In this document: one piece after another, positions 28,841-42,500 of the stretch
Layout: every line of letters begins with the position of its first letter
Numbering within the stretch: the first letter of the stretch is position 1
Assembly (NCBI GenBank): GCA_947179485.1
Contig: OX359248.1
Coordinates: forward strand, 2,435,501 to 2,499,500
Direction of reading: 5' to 3'
Length of the DNA stretch: 64,000 bases
DNA from: Allacma fusca
Lineage: Eukaryota; Arthropoda; Collembola; Symphypleona; Sminthuridae
Notes under the pieces: generated by a model
Database searches by the model: none
The model's input: only the letters and a program-made list of their open reading frames with translations
Told to the model about the DNA's origin: nothing
Made by a program: the position numbers and the translations under genes

Positions 28841-30105
28841 GAAAACACTCTGGGATCACTAACCTGCTTCTCATAAGATAAGTTGGAATATTCTACAATG
28901 GACCTACCCATTCATTAAGATACACTTCCGTCTGCCTATAATTTCACTCTTAGATTACTCTCCGTGTCCAAGTACTATGGTGAGCATAATGTGTGCGATT
29001 TTTGAGTGTGATTTTATATGTCAGAGGTAAATAAACCCTCAAGATCAGGCTTTTTGTCTGTTTTGGACATATAGCTTTCAAATTCAGCTCCTTTACTATT
29101 ACAGGCTCTGAGTGTGCTTTTGGCACTTACAGTCTTATATGTAGATATGTGTGCTCAAGTCTTTGAAAGTCTAAACTCTCGAATTGTATTTCATTGGGGG
29201 GCTCTCAGAGGGAAACTCTTTTTATTTAATACTTATTATTATTTAAGATAATACTTCATAAAAAAAAATACTACTAAAAGGACAGACTTCTTGTGACGGC
29301 TAGTAAGGAAGTTGAGTTCGAATTGAAATTTGTTAAAAGGTTGATTGTTGAAAAGTGAAATTGTATGATCTCATCCTGCCTTTCTATGACAAATGTAACC
29401 ATGAGAATAAGTCAGCTTTCCATCGTCATTAAGATGATTATGTGATGCGACGCTCATCGTTCGCTTACCCACGACTTTTATGAAATCCTACGGTAATAAT
29501 GAGACAAGAATATTCCTCAGGTGGGGTGTGTATGTACTCCGAGGAGTTGGGATGCTCAAGCTATTTTCACTTTTAAAGAAGAATTAACTTCTCCTCGACT
29601 ATTAAGTCTACAAGTGTTATTATGTATGGATTCACACAACCCAAAGACCAATAGTCATATGTACAGTTGTCTCATTCCCCGTGCTTTACTTGCAGTTTGA
29701 GTCTCCTGACTTGAATCAATTACCTGTACATGTATATCTATCTACCTGTTTGAATTATGTATATAGGCAGGATTTGGAGGGCTCATAATATGTGCAAGTT
29801 GCTCCTCTATATAGGAATTTTTTTGAATGTGATTACCTTCGCTCTCTAGGCTGTTCGAGTGCATTCACCTGTCTGCCTCTGAGTATAGGGAGAGATGAAG
29901 GAAAGATAGCAAACTGCTTAATATCATTAAAGTTTTATATGCTCACATAATTCTTGTTGTTGTTTTGTTTTCGTTCTGGGGCGTATATGACTGGGCATGG
30001 TTATATGTATGTACCCTCACATTCACTGACGGTAACTCCGACACTGCCTCTATGTGCATACGTGGGGTATTGTCTTGAACAACTCTGTATAAACTCCTCA
30101 GAGAA

Positions 30106-30130
30106 ATAATAATAATAATAATAATAATAT
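30106..30130 (+). repeat. (AAT)n trinucleotide repeat
   Basis: Eight AAT units. Confidence 0.9.
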
Positions 30131-31097
30131 TCTCGTAACAATCAAACGAGGAGCTATGGGAATGTGACTGTGGTGCATGCACAGGGACTTGATTACGTTA
30201 TATGACCATGCCATTCTACGTTCAGAAATTGAAATTGACCTTTGTGCAGGAGGCACTCACCCCTTACGCTCTACTGTGCACTAGTATGGTCACAGCAGCC
30301 GTCAGGGAATTGCACATACTCTCATGGGAAGCATATGTATCTATGTATGTGATGGAGGGAACAATGATAGAATATATGAGATAGGATACCTTGTGTGAAA
30401 AATTTGTTTATAGTTTTTCACTTTCATGCGTCTCTCATGATTACAGTTGTCTCACTATAAGGCAGCCCATGTACGAAAATCCCCACTGTAGGACTCCCTA
30501 TTGTAGTCCATGTCCCTGTACATGTACATACGTGGGATACATATGTACACTAAATATTTGAGACAGGTAATTATGCAGTGGCCTTTTATGGCCCTATATA
30601 GAGTGCTCCGTCCTCACCACAGCACAGGAGTGTATGACTTGTAACAATGAAGAGATTTTGGCGAGAGATAGTTTCTTGTGTACCTAACATCCATGACAGT
30701 ACCATTGTGAGTTTTGTGAGTTCGTCCACACTTAATTGTGTATCCTGTAGATATGCACGTAGATCCAGGGAGGAATGCATACGAGCCCCTGCGAACATTC
30801 TGGGGCTACGATGCGAAATCCAAGGAATTATGTTAGACATGAAATATATTGTATGGGAATGGCAACATTTTTTTTCAGCATTGTTGTTATTTTTTCCTCG
30901 TTACTACAAACCTAATGCTAATGCACTGCAGTCAGTCAGTCAGTCGTCCATCTCAAAGGATAGGTTTTTTCAACTGTTATATGATCGTTGAGGGCATTGC
31001 CTGGTCTGTTTATGGAGCATTGTTCCACGCTCACACACACGGTATGTACTCGCAGGGTAAAAAATGGAAAGGGAAAACGTGGACGAAAATGAAAGTT

Positions 31098-31117
31098 TCT
31101 CTCTCTCTCTCTCTCTC
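31098..31117 (+). repeat. (CT)n microsatellite
   Basis: CT run of about ten units. Confidence 0.88.
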
Positions 31118-34100
31118 ACTCATGAATCTCTTTGGGTTAGTGGACCTTTATTACAAGAGGAAAGGGGAAAACCAGGAAGAGATTTGCGAAGATGACAATC
31201 AAATGAAACCGAAGCATGATAACCATGCAAGTACTCCAAGAGACGTGAATAGTCATGCCTTTTGTGTACTCAGGCAAAGTTTGTGTAGCCTAGTCAATAC
31301 AGACTTTTATAGGAAGGTAATGCTTCTCGCCTATGTTTGTACTTGGTCTTCTTTTCTTATTTATTTATGCAGGTTCTCCCAGCACATGACATACGGAATC
31401 CTTTTGTACATTTGGAATTAGCCTCCTATCTCCTTCCTTTCAATCCCCCCCAACTCATTGCTGAATAAAGCTAAACGTTTTATTTATGATTCCTTCCAAC
31501 CTTTTTATAGCACATCCTAACCTGACTCACTGACTCCAATACATGTCAGCAACAGCCACCACACTGCTTCACTGACTCCCAGTCAGAGGAATAGATAGAT
31601 ATAGATAGATACATGACAACAAACAATGTAGATTTCAATTTTTACTACCGCCGTGACTCGTACATTCCTATAATCAAGATACTATGGAGAGTCTCTGCAA
31701 TGTGCAAGATTTCCTTTGGGCTTTGATTAGAACAGATACAATTTAGTATGGTTGGTTACAGCAGGCACCCCTCATCATCATCCTCCTCCATATACATAGA
31801 TACGTGCGAACTGAGCTGGTAGAAATTTTATTTTATTTTTTTGAGCGGAAGATAACATCAGAGATTGTGGTAGGAGATGGTTGATGTAAACAGAGTCTTG
31901 CCCGATTTCACATCCGTAAACATTACGAAGCACAACATAAAGGGATTAGCGAGGAATTGATGGAGGGATGGGAAGGGAAGATGCTTTACATAACACTCTT
32001 TCAAATGAACCGTTGACAAGTAGTGGGGAAGAGATAGCATCCAGATCGCTTTCACTATTTTATGCTCAATTATTCTCCTCTCGACGTGTCAATGCTCTTT
32101 TATACTCTTTTCGGCCTGAACACACATAGATAGATACTTCACAATTACTAGCGGCTTTTTTTTTTCTGGGAAATGTCTACATCAACGTCTTACATCCTGT
32201 GGTTGTATTTTCTATATCTATCTACCTCACAGTAGCGTCAACAAGTTCCTCCTGTTCCTGGCTATCACCATGAGACACCTCACCTTACGTACAATGCACA
32301 GGTTCAAGGAAGGAACTTATAATGTGTAGTACAGGAACGAACTGACCTGTAATATTTCTGTAAGTATAGGATATGATATTGTTACATAGTTATAGTTTTT
32401 GAGGAGTAAAGGCTAGTACACCAATAAACAATTATAAATCAATTGCTTTTGGAAAATTTCAAGCATTCCATCCTACAAAAGGAATAAATAGGTTATTGCG
32501 TACATGGACTTCCCTACGCCGTATTTATCCCACCCCAAGAGTAGCTACTTGACAAGGACTGGAAAATTTCGAAGGGAGCTGGTAATACCTGATGACCTAG
32601 AAAAATGTGGAAATTAAGGACAGAATGATGGTTAAAAATGTGAAATATTCCAAAACCTGGACTCACCTCCAGTTTTCAAAGTCAAAGCACATGGTCAGCA
32701 GAGGGGATGAATTAGGAAGCTATCATCATGTTTATTTATGGGAGTCAGCTCTTGAGTGTCGAACTTGTAGCCATGATCGGTTGAACAACTATTGAAGGGC
32801 TGGTGTTTGTTTGAATTGAGCCCTTCAGTAGTCGCATGTTTCCCTGATTGTTTGTTGAGTATTACTTGGAACGTGTAAATGTGATGAGAGTTGCATCTGT
32901 CCCATGCGAGAACCACTATGTACGGGCATTGTAAAGGGCGAGCGGAGCAGCAGGCGTTCCGAGCTGTGTTTTGAATATTGATAAGCCTTTGGCAGTGCTG
33001 GAGAGCTCCTAGAGCAGAGCAACCTTGATCATTGTATTATATTTGGACCGGACCAGGACAAGTATTAGTAGGTCAATTATAATTGGGACTCCAACTACGG
33101 CTTCGTCGACCGCTCCTGACTCGTCCCATGGTAACTTGTAACCCAGGTTGGACTAGACCTTAAGAACAGCACGGACTTTTATTCTATTGTTGATTTCCAG
33201 TTATTCCAAGGCTCCTCCATCCATACATGCTTATTTTAACTCATTGTCTGACATGGGTCCAGTTCCAAGTTTATTTTTATTCACCCTGTATACCGAAATT
33301 GAGAGGAGTCTCAAATCTCAAGTACTTTTACAGCTACTTGTATTTATTCAGTGACCAAGGGGTATGTATGGCATGTACTACAATGGAAGTTAATACAGTA
33401 CTGTGTATAGTGTGTACAACAGTACTGTATTAATATTTTTGTCTGCCTCCACATATGTATATGTAGATAGGTACACACATGCTCAGCTCTCTGAAGGCTC
33501 ACCCTGCTCCAGAGCAGGTGATATGCGAGTGATTGAAGGGACCTTAATTTCCAACTCTCCCTGAAGACGGGAAACTTGTGTTCCCTTTCAATGCTCATAT
33601 TTAGGACCCTAATACTCTAATACCGTTTATAGCATTCGTGGAAAGACCATTTGATCCAAATATCATTGCATATATTTACTTTTCCACTCCGGACAGATCT
33701 TGGAGTATGTTGTAGCGTGTACTTTTTGAGACAAGTCCAGCTGTAGCTTTTGTACCCCTCATCTATTGCTAGTGGTCAAATTGAATCCTAAAAATTTTGG
33801 GATCAAGTTCCCCCTTGACAGACAGTGCAACTACGGATCCACAGATGTAACAACAGTAGTAGTCGTCAGACAGTCAGTACGAGGACTACGTGCACGAGCA
33901 GATACTTAAGGGAACAATCCATTATTGTAGAGACAACTGGACACACGACTGACTGACTTTAGGCGCAGGTGGTTGAGACAGAAACTTTAACAGTTTCCTT
34001 TTTCATGTCTTGACTCAGGCCTGTGTTTTTGGATGAGGTCGGATGTGTTGGAGTTGTTGCATGCCGACACTCAACCGGGGGGGAAGGAAGACCCATTTTT

Positions 34101-35749
34101 CCGTTGTCTTTCCTCGGACCATGTATGTACTCCGAGAGAGCCCCGTTGTTGGTAGTCCCTAAATGGTTTTTGAATTGGTCTCAGTCTTTCTTCGGACTTT
34201 GCCTGCCAAACACATACGTTGGACCGTATAGGTCTGGATCATTCATTCTCTCCCCTTGGAATTTTTGAAAACTGTTCACATTAGTTAGAGGTGCATCATT
34301 ACAAGTGACATGACAATTTGTGGGTTGTTTACCTTTCACAACGATTTTGGTATTTGAACTTGTAAGTGTGACAGTGGTGTCAGTTCGTATTAATTGAATT
34401 GTTCGACGAAAGTTCACCAATGTAATTCCGTATTGGAATGGAATAATTCATGGGACTGCCGATCATTATTATTATTGTTATTAATAGCTGGAGGTTGACT
34501 ATTTCGCACGAACTTGCACCCATCCCTCATTGTCTCAACTATTGTGCGGATTTGGGCTCATTTTCATACACAATTGCCCCCCTGCACCAGGAGGTGTGAG
34601 GAGCCTTTGTGAGTGTGGAATCATTCCATACAACTAGATTTGTGTAACTCTTGGACAATCCCAAATAACTAAACCAATTTCCACGTAATCTGTGCTCATT
34701 GACGTGAACGTCATCTCCACTCATTTGTCAGGGTGCTCAGGGATATATGGGAGCCCAAAAAAGAAAATCATTATAAATGATGTAGCATTTGTTACGTGGG
34801 GGATGCCATTGTTATAAAAAAAAACAACAAGGGAAGACGACCAGGAAGCAAAAGAATAGACAAAGCAAAATTAAAACTTTCGGATGTAGAGAAGACTCTC
34901 CACGTGCAGAGTTATACATACATGAGTGTACTCACTGTACACTACGACTATCTATACCACTACCGCGTACAACGGATGTACATTGGGTATTGTGCACCTT
35001 TAAACGTGCAATTATGATTACCTGAGTTGCTGCCTGAAGTGGCTTAACAAGTGGACGGTTCACATGCTTCAGTGTTGATACGTACATACAGAGACATTAT
35101 ACAGGCTCATAAGTATTTCTCCTGATGGCTTCAAGTTTATGATAGCCGAGGCAACGGTACTTTTTAGAAGGAGAAATTTTCTTACCTGCATGCTCTCTGT
35201 GGCGTTCAACCGTTCACTCCCACTAAAGTCAACGTAATAAGGATTATGTGGATGGGTTATGCATGTTGTGGCAAAAAAAATAAAGAACGACTCTAGCCAA
35301 GTTATATTTGCGTGAGGTGAGGGTATACATACACATACACACACACATTGGAGAGTGAGTGAGAGGCTCTCTCGATATAGTGGGAAATGTGAGCAAGTTT
35401 ATACTTACTCCTCGGTGTGTTTCTGTTTCTACTCTAATGGCCCACATTGAATTACATTGCCATTATAGAGTTGCTCTCTGCCCAATGCACATCAACTCTG
35501 TGCAGCTCAAGTTTAGTTTGCCATCACTCGTCTCCACTACTTCTGCTAAGTAATGTATCGTCCGTCATTCACTTGATGGAATTGCCAGTTCCACTCATTA
35601 GCATACAGGACTAAATATAGTTCAACTATACTCATCCCTCCACATAGTTCCACGAACTCCAGGTGTTGTCTTTATACAAAATCTCGCCAATATACTCACC
35701 TGCCCTGGGAATTACTACAATTAATAAACTATTACGATAGAGGAGAAAT

Positions 35750-36480
35750 TTAAAGTGAACTCACGGAGATTTTTTTTTCTGAAGAGTTGCTCCGGAATTA
35801 CGCACCAATTTTTTTGTGCTCGAAGATTCTCGTGGAGGAAGTGTTTCCTTTCAAAGGACCGCTCATTTTTTTTTTGGATTCCTATAGAAATTTCCAGAAT
35901 TTGTCGAGGATAAATCAGCGTTTTTGGAAATTTCAGTGAGATTATTGTGCGAGAAAGTTGGGAGAGATTTTCTAGCCGGAAGTAATTCCTCGAGTAATGT
36001 TATTTGGATTCCTTGGATACTGGATTTATGGATTTGCTGTGATTTTTTTGTGTGTATCTTCCTGTAACTACTACTGAGACACGCAAAAGCTTCCTATGAG
36101 CAAACCCTCTGTCAAGAGTTTGGGGTTTTGTGCAAAAAGTTTTGAGAACTTTCTATAGTTGAGAGATAATAATTGAAAGAGTGAGGCTGGACTGTAGCTA
36201 CTGCAGCTCTATAATAATTATTTTATACTGAATAAATTTCGCCTTCTTTGACGCAGGAGTCATTGGAATAAATAAATAATCTTCGGATTCCTCTTGCAAG
36301 CTATATAATATAATATAATAATTTTAATTTTTTATTTTTGAAGACTGAAGTGAGGGAAAAAGTCTGTGATTTTTGTATTCTTAATCCGTTCCATAATTGT
36401 GCTTTGAGTGAGCGGAGTCTTATATTGAGAAGACAATGCTAAACGTGAAATAGTCTTTAACCCTGTTGAATTTGCAATCG
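35750..36480 (+). promoter_or_regulatory. Probable proximal 5'UTR/promoter of Hr4
   Basis: No coding frame is seen. The stretch runs directly into the first Hr4 coding exon and has no good acceptor next to the ATG, so at least its right end is probably transcribed leader. TATA-like A/T strings occur at about 36300-36330, but AT-rich DNA makes them uninformative. The exact start of transcription cannot be read from the sequence. Confidence 0.3.
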
Positions 36481-36550
36481 ATGAGGGGAATCATAGCTCT
36501 TCCAATGTTGTCCGTCATTGATTCTAATGTTATAGAGATAGAGAGTAAAG
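36481..36550 (+). CDS. Hr4: Hr4 proximal first coding exon
   Basis: The first ATG after an in-frame stop (TAG at 36451) opens a 23-codon reading frame, [19 protein letters not shown]..., that ends at a consensus donor AAAG|GTAAGA. It leaves phase 1, which exactly fits the acceptor at 37398 and creates ...[15 protein letters not shown]. The fit of phase and donor is strong support. The peptide itself is not one I recognise as conserved, so an isoform-specific N terminus is likely. Confidence 0.7.
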
Positions 36551-39500
36551 GTAAGAATTTTCTTCACAATTTCATTCTTGAGTATACTTATTTGAATGAA
36601 TCCTTGTACAGAGTTCTTAGAAATTCTTACGACGCTAAATTTCTTTTAGCAGAGAGAGAGAGAGTATTGTGGGGGTTCAAAAATATAATTAGCTTTTAGT
36701 TGAAAGGCTAAATTATATAGAGTGATATTCTCGTGATACGACTGCACGACTCATTTCAAAACATTAGAGGTAGCTGACTTGTATGCCCAGAATTGTAAAC
36801 AGTAATTTCATGGAAAGTCATAAAATTGATGGAAATTGACAAGCTTCGGAAATATGAAACTGACGAGTTTTAATTGATTTTCCAGGAGCAATGGCAGAGC
36901 TTGAGAACTAGCGTATAGTCATAGGGACATGCATATTTTATCGGGAAATAGTCTAGAATATCAGCTCATTTTTTCAATGTAATTTATTTATATGCAGAGT
37001 GGCTCTGGTAGAGTTCAAAGTCAGATTTTTTATTCTGGAAATCTAATACTCAATTAATGCACACGTACTTATTCTCCCTCATAGCTCCCAACCACTTTTC
37101 CTAACAATTTCCTCAAGTAGATCCGTCGAAACTTATACTGAACTTGTAGCCTGATACTGGAGAGGAAAACTGTGAATTTTGTGGCTTGTGGTGTTCACAT
37201 CCCTATAACTACAGTATATCTCTCACGGTGGCATACATAATTGGGACGTGTGTAGTGCAGGAAGGTTTTGGATTTAAAATAAGTTGCATTACTAAATTCC
37301 CGGACCTATTTACGATAATAATTTCCAGTTAATCTAGACGAATAAGTGATTATAAGCCTCTTACTCATGATGCCATTGAACTTGTCTTAACTCACAGGAG
37401 CACTACAAAATGGGATGAGCCTGTTCCAGGACTTAAAGCTGAAACGGCGGAAGGTCGACTCCCGATGCTCATCCGATGGAGAGTCCATTGGAACCTCGGA
37501 CTCGACGTCTTCCCTATCTCCAGATGCTTCCTCACAAACCCAAAGTGAAGGGTCCCCGAAAGAGAAGGATCGGTAATTTCCTTTTATATTTTTCTTACCT
37601 TGTCATTATTATTTTTTTTGCAAATTGCTCTATTATTTTTGAATCCTCATAATTTTGCATGTGTAGTTCTCTCATACAATTTGTATAAGGGAGCTTATGC
37701 TATGTGTTCATCTACCCTATGCATGTTTTTCATGTTTTTTTGTTGTTGCACTTGCACTTGCAACCAGCTACCGTCGAGTTTGTTTTAATAAGCTATATCT
37801 ATACCTGGTCTCCTGTATATGTATATTACTGTTCCTCAAAAGTAGGCAAAGGGAGGTTTCCTCGCAGTAACGGGATCTGTAGTGTTTACAATTTATGAGA
37901 TTTTTGCATAAACTGACTCTAGTCTATACCTGAGCTTGTAATGAGTTGACTGTGAGTCGGCGTACAGACTTATGTTTAGTAGAACGACACCCAGAAAGGA
38001 AAAGAAAAATGCAACAAATAGATAGGTTCAGTTGAATTTTTCGTGCCGGAAGCTTGAATGAAAATTTTAGGGAAGGATTTACTACTAAGCATATGCTCAA
38101 TAGAAGGCTAACACCTCTCTCGTGGTAGGACTTAAACAAATAAAGTGGAGAACAACCCATCTGTCAGAGTTTCCAAAAGAAGCATATGCTAAACTTAAAA
38201 TATTAAACACTGAGCTTTAAAACTCCACTTTCGTTATTACTACTATTTTTTTTTAACTAATACATACACACAGGAGCAACAAGTAGTAAGACTCTTTTGT
38301 AAATCCATGATTGCTCTCCGAAGGTGTAAAAAGTCCTGGGAAGTATCTTACTGTAAGAGGACCACATATTTCGTCTGGTACAAAAGATAGGACTTAAGCT
38401 TCGGAGCCAGTCATTTTTTTTACGCCTGCAATCTGTGTGTAACTTGCTCCGAGTCAAGTTTTCTAACTCGGTCAAAGAAATATAATTAGAAGCAAAAATT
38501 CAGTCCAGTTTGTACATATGGGAAACTCTGAGTGTTCCGAGAGTATATGGGGAATGTACAACTTTATAGACAGCGACAGGTTATATATGTATGTACATAT
38601 GTATGTTGCATACCTATGTATACATACAGAGGAATATCCATTTATTTTTGCTACTATACTTTGTATGTTACCCTTTGTTTACGGTAGCGTGGACGTAAGA
38701 AAGTACGAGGAGTGTATTTATAGGAGACTTGTTACCGACAACGTGTTTCTATTTTTTTTTTGGCTTCGTGTGATGCTTTGCGTACGTCGGGCTGTCTGCC
38801 GTACATTATTCTCTGATTTGTAACTCTATTATATGGAGAGGAGCATTTTAAGCTATGTTTTGCTCAGTCGGACTATTCCTATTTGTACGTTTCTCATTGA
38901 ACGTAAACATGCTCCCTGAAATGGTCATATGGGACGTTATGGTCTTTTCTTAAAAGATTATCACACTCTGAGAATCCTACTAATATAATATATATTACAG
39001 TTGTTGTTACAATCTCGCCCGTTTTTTTGTATCAGGCATGACCATTAACTATGTATTCCAATCTGAAGGTAAAGTTCGACATGGGCTTCCACAATGTCTA
39101 TACCTTTACGTTTAATTTGAATTTAGAGATACTTACTACAGTATTTCCCTTGTCCATTTCTATTTGTTACTTTCTTCCGACTCTGTTTTTACTTTCTAAT
39201 AGCCTTCCATGTACTCGAATTTTTTGTTGTACACAGTGTCAGTTTCACTTACAATTTTTAAGTGCGAATTGGATTAGCATGTGCGCATTTGTGTATGTCA
39301 GTAGATGTGTGTCTGTTGTATACTTTACAGAAAGTGAAATGAATGTTTGCCGTAAACATTTGTTCTTTTCTCATGCATCTATAAATCTGTCATTTCGTAC
39401 TTGTCTTCCCTTTTTTGAAAATTGTTTATGATGGTGCTATACATATCTATGTGTATGCACATGTTAGTGTTTGTGTGTGTCTGTGTGTGACTATATGCAT

Positions 39501-42500
39501 GTAGTGTTTAGGTTTTCTGATGTGTAATTACACCTAATACCATCGGAAAACGTAGACATGTACTGGTAGCTTTTATTTTTTTTTTCACCGCAGGAAAGTT
39601 CCTTGGGCTTTTTAACTGTTGCTTTTTTAAAGTTGTCACGTGAGGAAAAACAAAATCTTCTTGGCAAATCTGAATATTTCTTGTGTTACCTTTATAGTTG
39701 TATCACCCCCGAAGAATTGGTCCCACCGATGTCATCCAAACAAACGTTCCCCCAACAGTTCTTTTTCATGATGAAACCTGACGGTCGGAGCAAAGTGGCC
39801 TACGATAGTTTCCTTAACAATAATAATAATAACAATAAACACACAAATGGTGTGATAAAATTGACTTCTAATTTAAACGGCATCCCTGAGAATGTCTCAG
39901 TCAAATCAGAGCCGGTTGAGGTCATGGAGAATGGGAAGCGGGATCGGTCACCGGGAAGTCCGGACAAGACAACAACGACAATCGAAAATGGCTCAAGTAC
40001 CAGTCCCAGGACAAATGGACACTCCAGTGACACCGAGAGCACTGCCTCCCACTCCAGCGGTGTGAGTAGCGGAGAGAGCAATGTGAGCATCAAACGGGAG
40101 AAGAGTGAGGATAAATATTTTAGTAACAAGAATGACGACAAAGACATGGACCTCTCCATGAGTAACAAGGATTTGGACAGAAGTAAATTCTCCCCCCCTC
40201 TCTCCCGCCCCGCATCAACCTCCCCGCCCGGCAAAGTGGAGTCCACCCTCATCATAACTAAGCAAAGTAAAGACGTGATAAATGGGGGCAGTCGGATTCC
40301 CTCCCCACCTTCTTCGCACACACAAAACCATGATCACAACAATGGGATTCAACAGCAGCAGCAGCAGCACCCACCCCCTCCAAACCACCATCACCCCACT
40401 CATAATCATCTACATGCGAGACTCACTGGACAAGATTTAACCCCTCGACCCATGAATGTCCCGTCCCCCATGGTTCATGTGGAGATCCGTAACTTGCCTG
40501 AAAAGCCGGACCCCATCTCTGTGGTCACCTCAACTAGTCTCTCATTCCATCACCATTCAATGTACCGCATTAATGGTGTCCGTCCTGAAGTCATTTCGGG
40601 TGGTGCAGTTACCCCAGCTACGAATAGTAGCAACAACAACAGCAGCAATGGACAGGTGGGTAACCACAGTAGCAGCAATTCACCCACAGGCTCTGTCCCC
40701 GTGCAATCCCGGAAATCTCCGCCATTATCAAATCACAGTCGGTCTCCCAACTCCTCTCCCAGCAACTCCAGCTCTTCGGGCTCCATCATCAATGGGATGC
40801 ACTCTCCTGGCACTACCATCGTAGCAGGGGGTAGTCTGGGCATGGTCAACTCATCCTCAGTCTCCTCCAACCATCACCATCATGTCAATTTGAATCGGAC
40901 TCCGACTGTGATCATGGGAGAGGCAGGAGGTGTCCGGACAATGCTATGGTCTCAGCCGGGTCAGACGTTACCTCCACAAGTGGACTTGGGTGCTCCACCA
41001 CCAATGACCAACGGCCATGGGATGTCCAATGGCTACCCACCACAAAACCCCATACCACCACATTCAAACAACAATAACAGTAATATTAACAATAACAACA
41101 ACAACAACAACAACAACCCGCCACCCAATCATCAGAAAGGCACTTTAAGCATGGAGAGACTCTGGGCCTCTGAAGCCCTCAATCTTTCCACAAGTCCCAA
41201 TGGGAACTCAAACTCTTCCAATGGAAATCACCTGAACGGGCATGGTAACCAAAATGGGGTTTCTGTCCCACCATTGAACCACATCACCAACGGACATGGA
41301 AGTGGCTCAGGTGGTAATGCCCATCAGACTAATCCTGATGATGATGACTATGAGCAACCGATGATTTGCATGATTTGTGAAGACCGGGCAACTGGACTTC
41401 ACTATGGGATCATCACTTGTGAAGGGTACTTTTAGATACTTTATCTTCTTTCATCTATCTTTCTTTTCTTCCAAATCTATCCGGTATTTTTTTTTGTACC
41501 GACACAACTGTTCTCTTCAAGACCTTTTTGAATTTCTTCCGACACTGCTACTGACCTCTATGGTTAGAAACGCATACTAAAAAATATTGTCCATTTCTTT
41601 TTCGCGATTACTCTTCTCTTTCCTTTCCTCTTCAAACTTCAACTTTTGTATTTTAGGACCATGCGTAATTATTTTTAGCATCAACCCACAATAGCATTTT
41701 AAAATTGAACAAATACATTTCTATGTACAATGTACCTATACATAAGAATCTTCTTGTGGGAGGGATACACAAGAGATTGTATGTTCAAGAAAACTTATCT
41801 CCAGCCCTGTCTCATTTTGATACGCAGGATCCCCAGAATAGTCACAATTCACAGTTCTACTATCTGTATAGTAACACTTGAGTCTGAGTTTATTGACATG
41901 CTCTAACTTTTGTGGTTTTCTCTTTTTCCCTGTCATACACAGATGCAAGGGGTTCTTCAAACGCACCGTACAAAATAGGAGAGTGTACACTTGCGTGGCT
42001 GACGGCACCTGTGAAATTACCAAAGCTCAGCGAAACCGATGTCAGTACTGCAGATTTAAGAAATGCATTGAGCAAGGCATGGTTCTGCAAGGTATGTGAA
42101 AAGCCTGAGACAAAACATTTGGCAAGTACTTATGTACTTCGGGGGGGGATGTCTGTTAATAAATTAAGCTGATGAATGGTCTTTCATTAAATTTTTCTAG
42201 CTGTTCGAGAAGACAGGATGCCTGGTGGAAGAAACTCTGGTGCTGTTTACAATTTGTACAAAGTTCCGGTACGTATCTCACATGGCCCCAATTTATTGTG
42301 TATTTGATAACCCACGCATATCAACCCTACCTACACTTGTACTGTCCGTGTTCAAGTATGACACGCCCGCACAACTGTTGGCAGAGACGACAATTGATTT
42401 AGGGCTTACATGCGGTCACACGCTCGTTTTGGAAATACTTACTAATTATTTTATTTGCTCTTCCTCCATCTGATAGGTTAAATACCGAAAACATAAGAAG

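Larger units (their letters stand above)
15481..35749. other. Long non-coding, microsatellite-rich DNA
   Basis: No conserved gene was found in 20 kb on either strand. The longest frame, 190 codons at 30849-31421, contains a (CT)n-encoded Ser-Leu run and has no recognisable domain. Isolated donor-like sites (for example GTAAGTACGG at about 20525) are not paired with convincing exons. Confidence 0.55.

Noticed and set aside
30849-31421. 190-codon + strand frame
   Set aside because: Crosses a (CT)n repeat, has no recognisable domain or splice context, and a different 114-codon frame overlaps it.
34023-35025. Short frames with basic or Cys-containing stretches (34023-34268, 34789-35025)
   Set aside because: No family resemblance, overlapping alternatives in other frames, no convincing exon borders.
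39800-40321. 173-codon minus-strand frame
   Set aside because: Antisense shadow of the low-complexity Hr4 exon 3.
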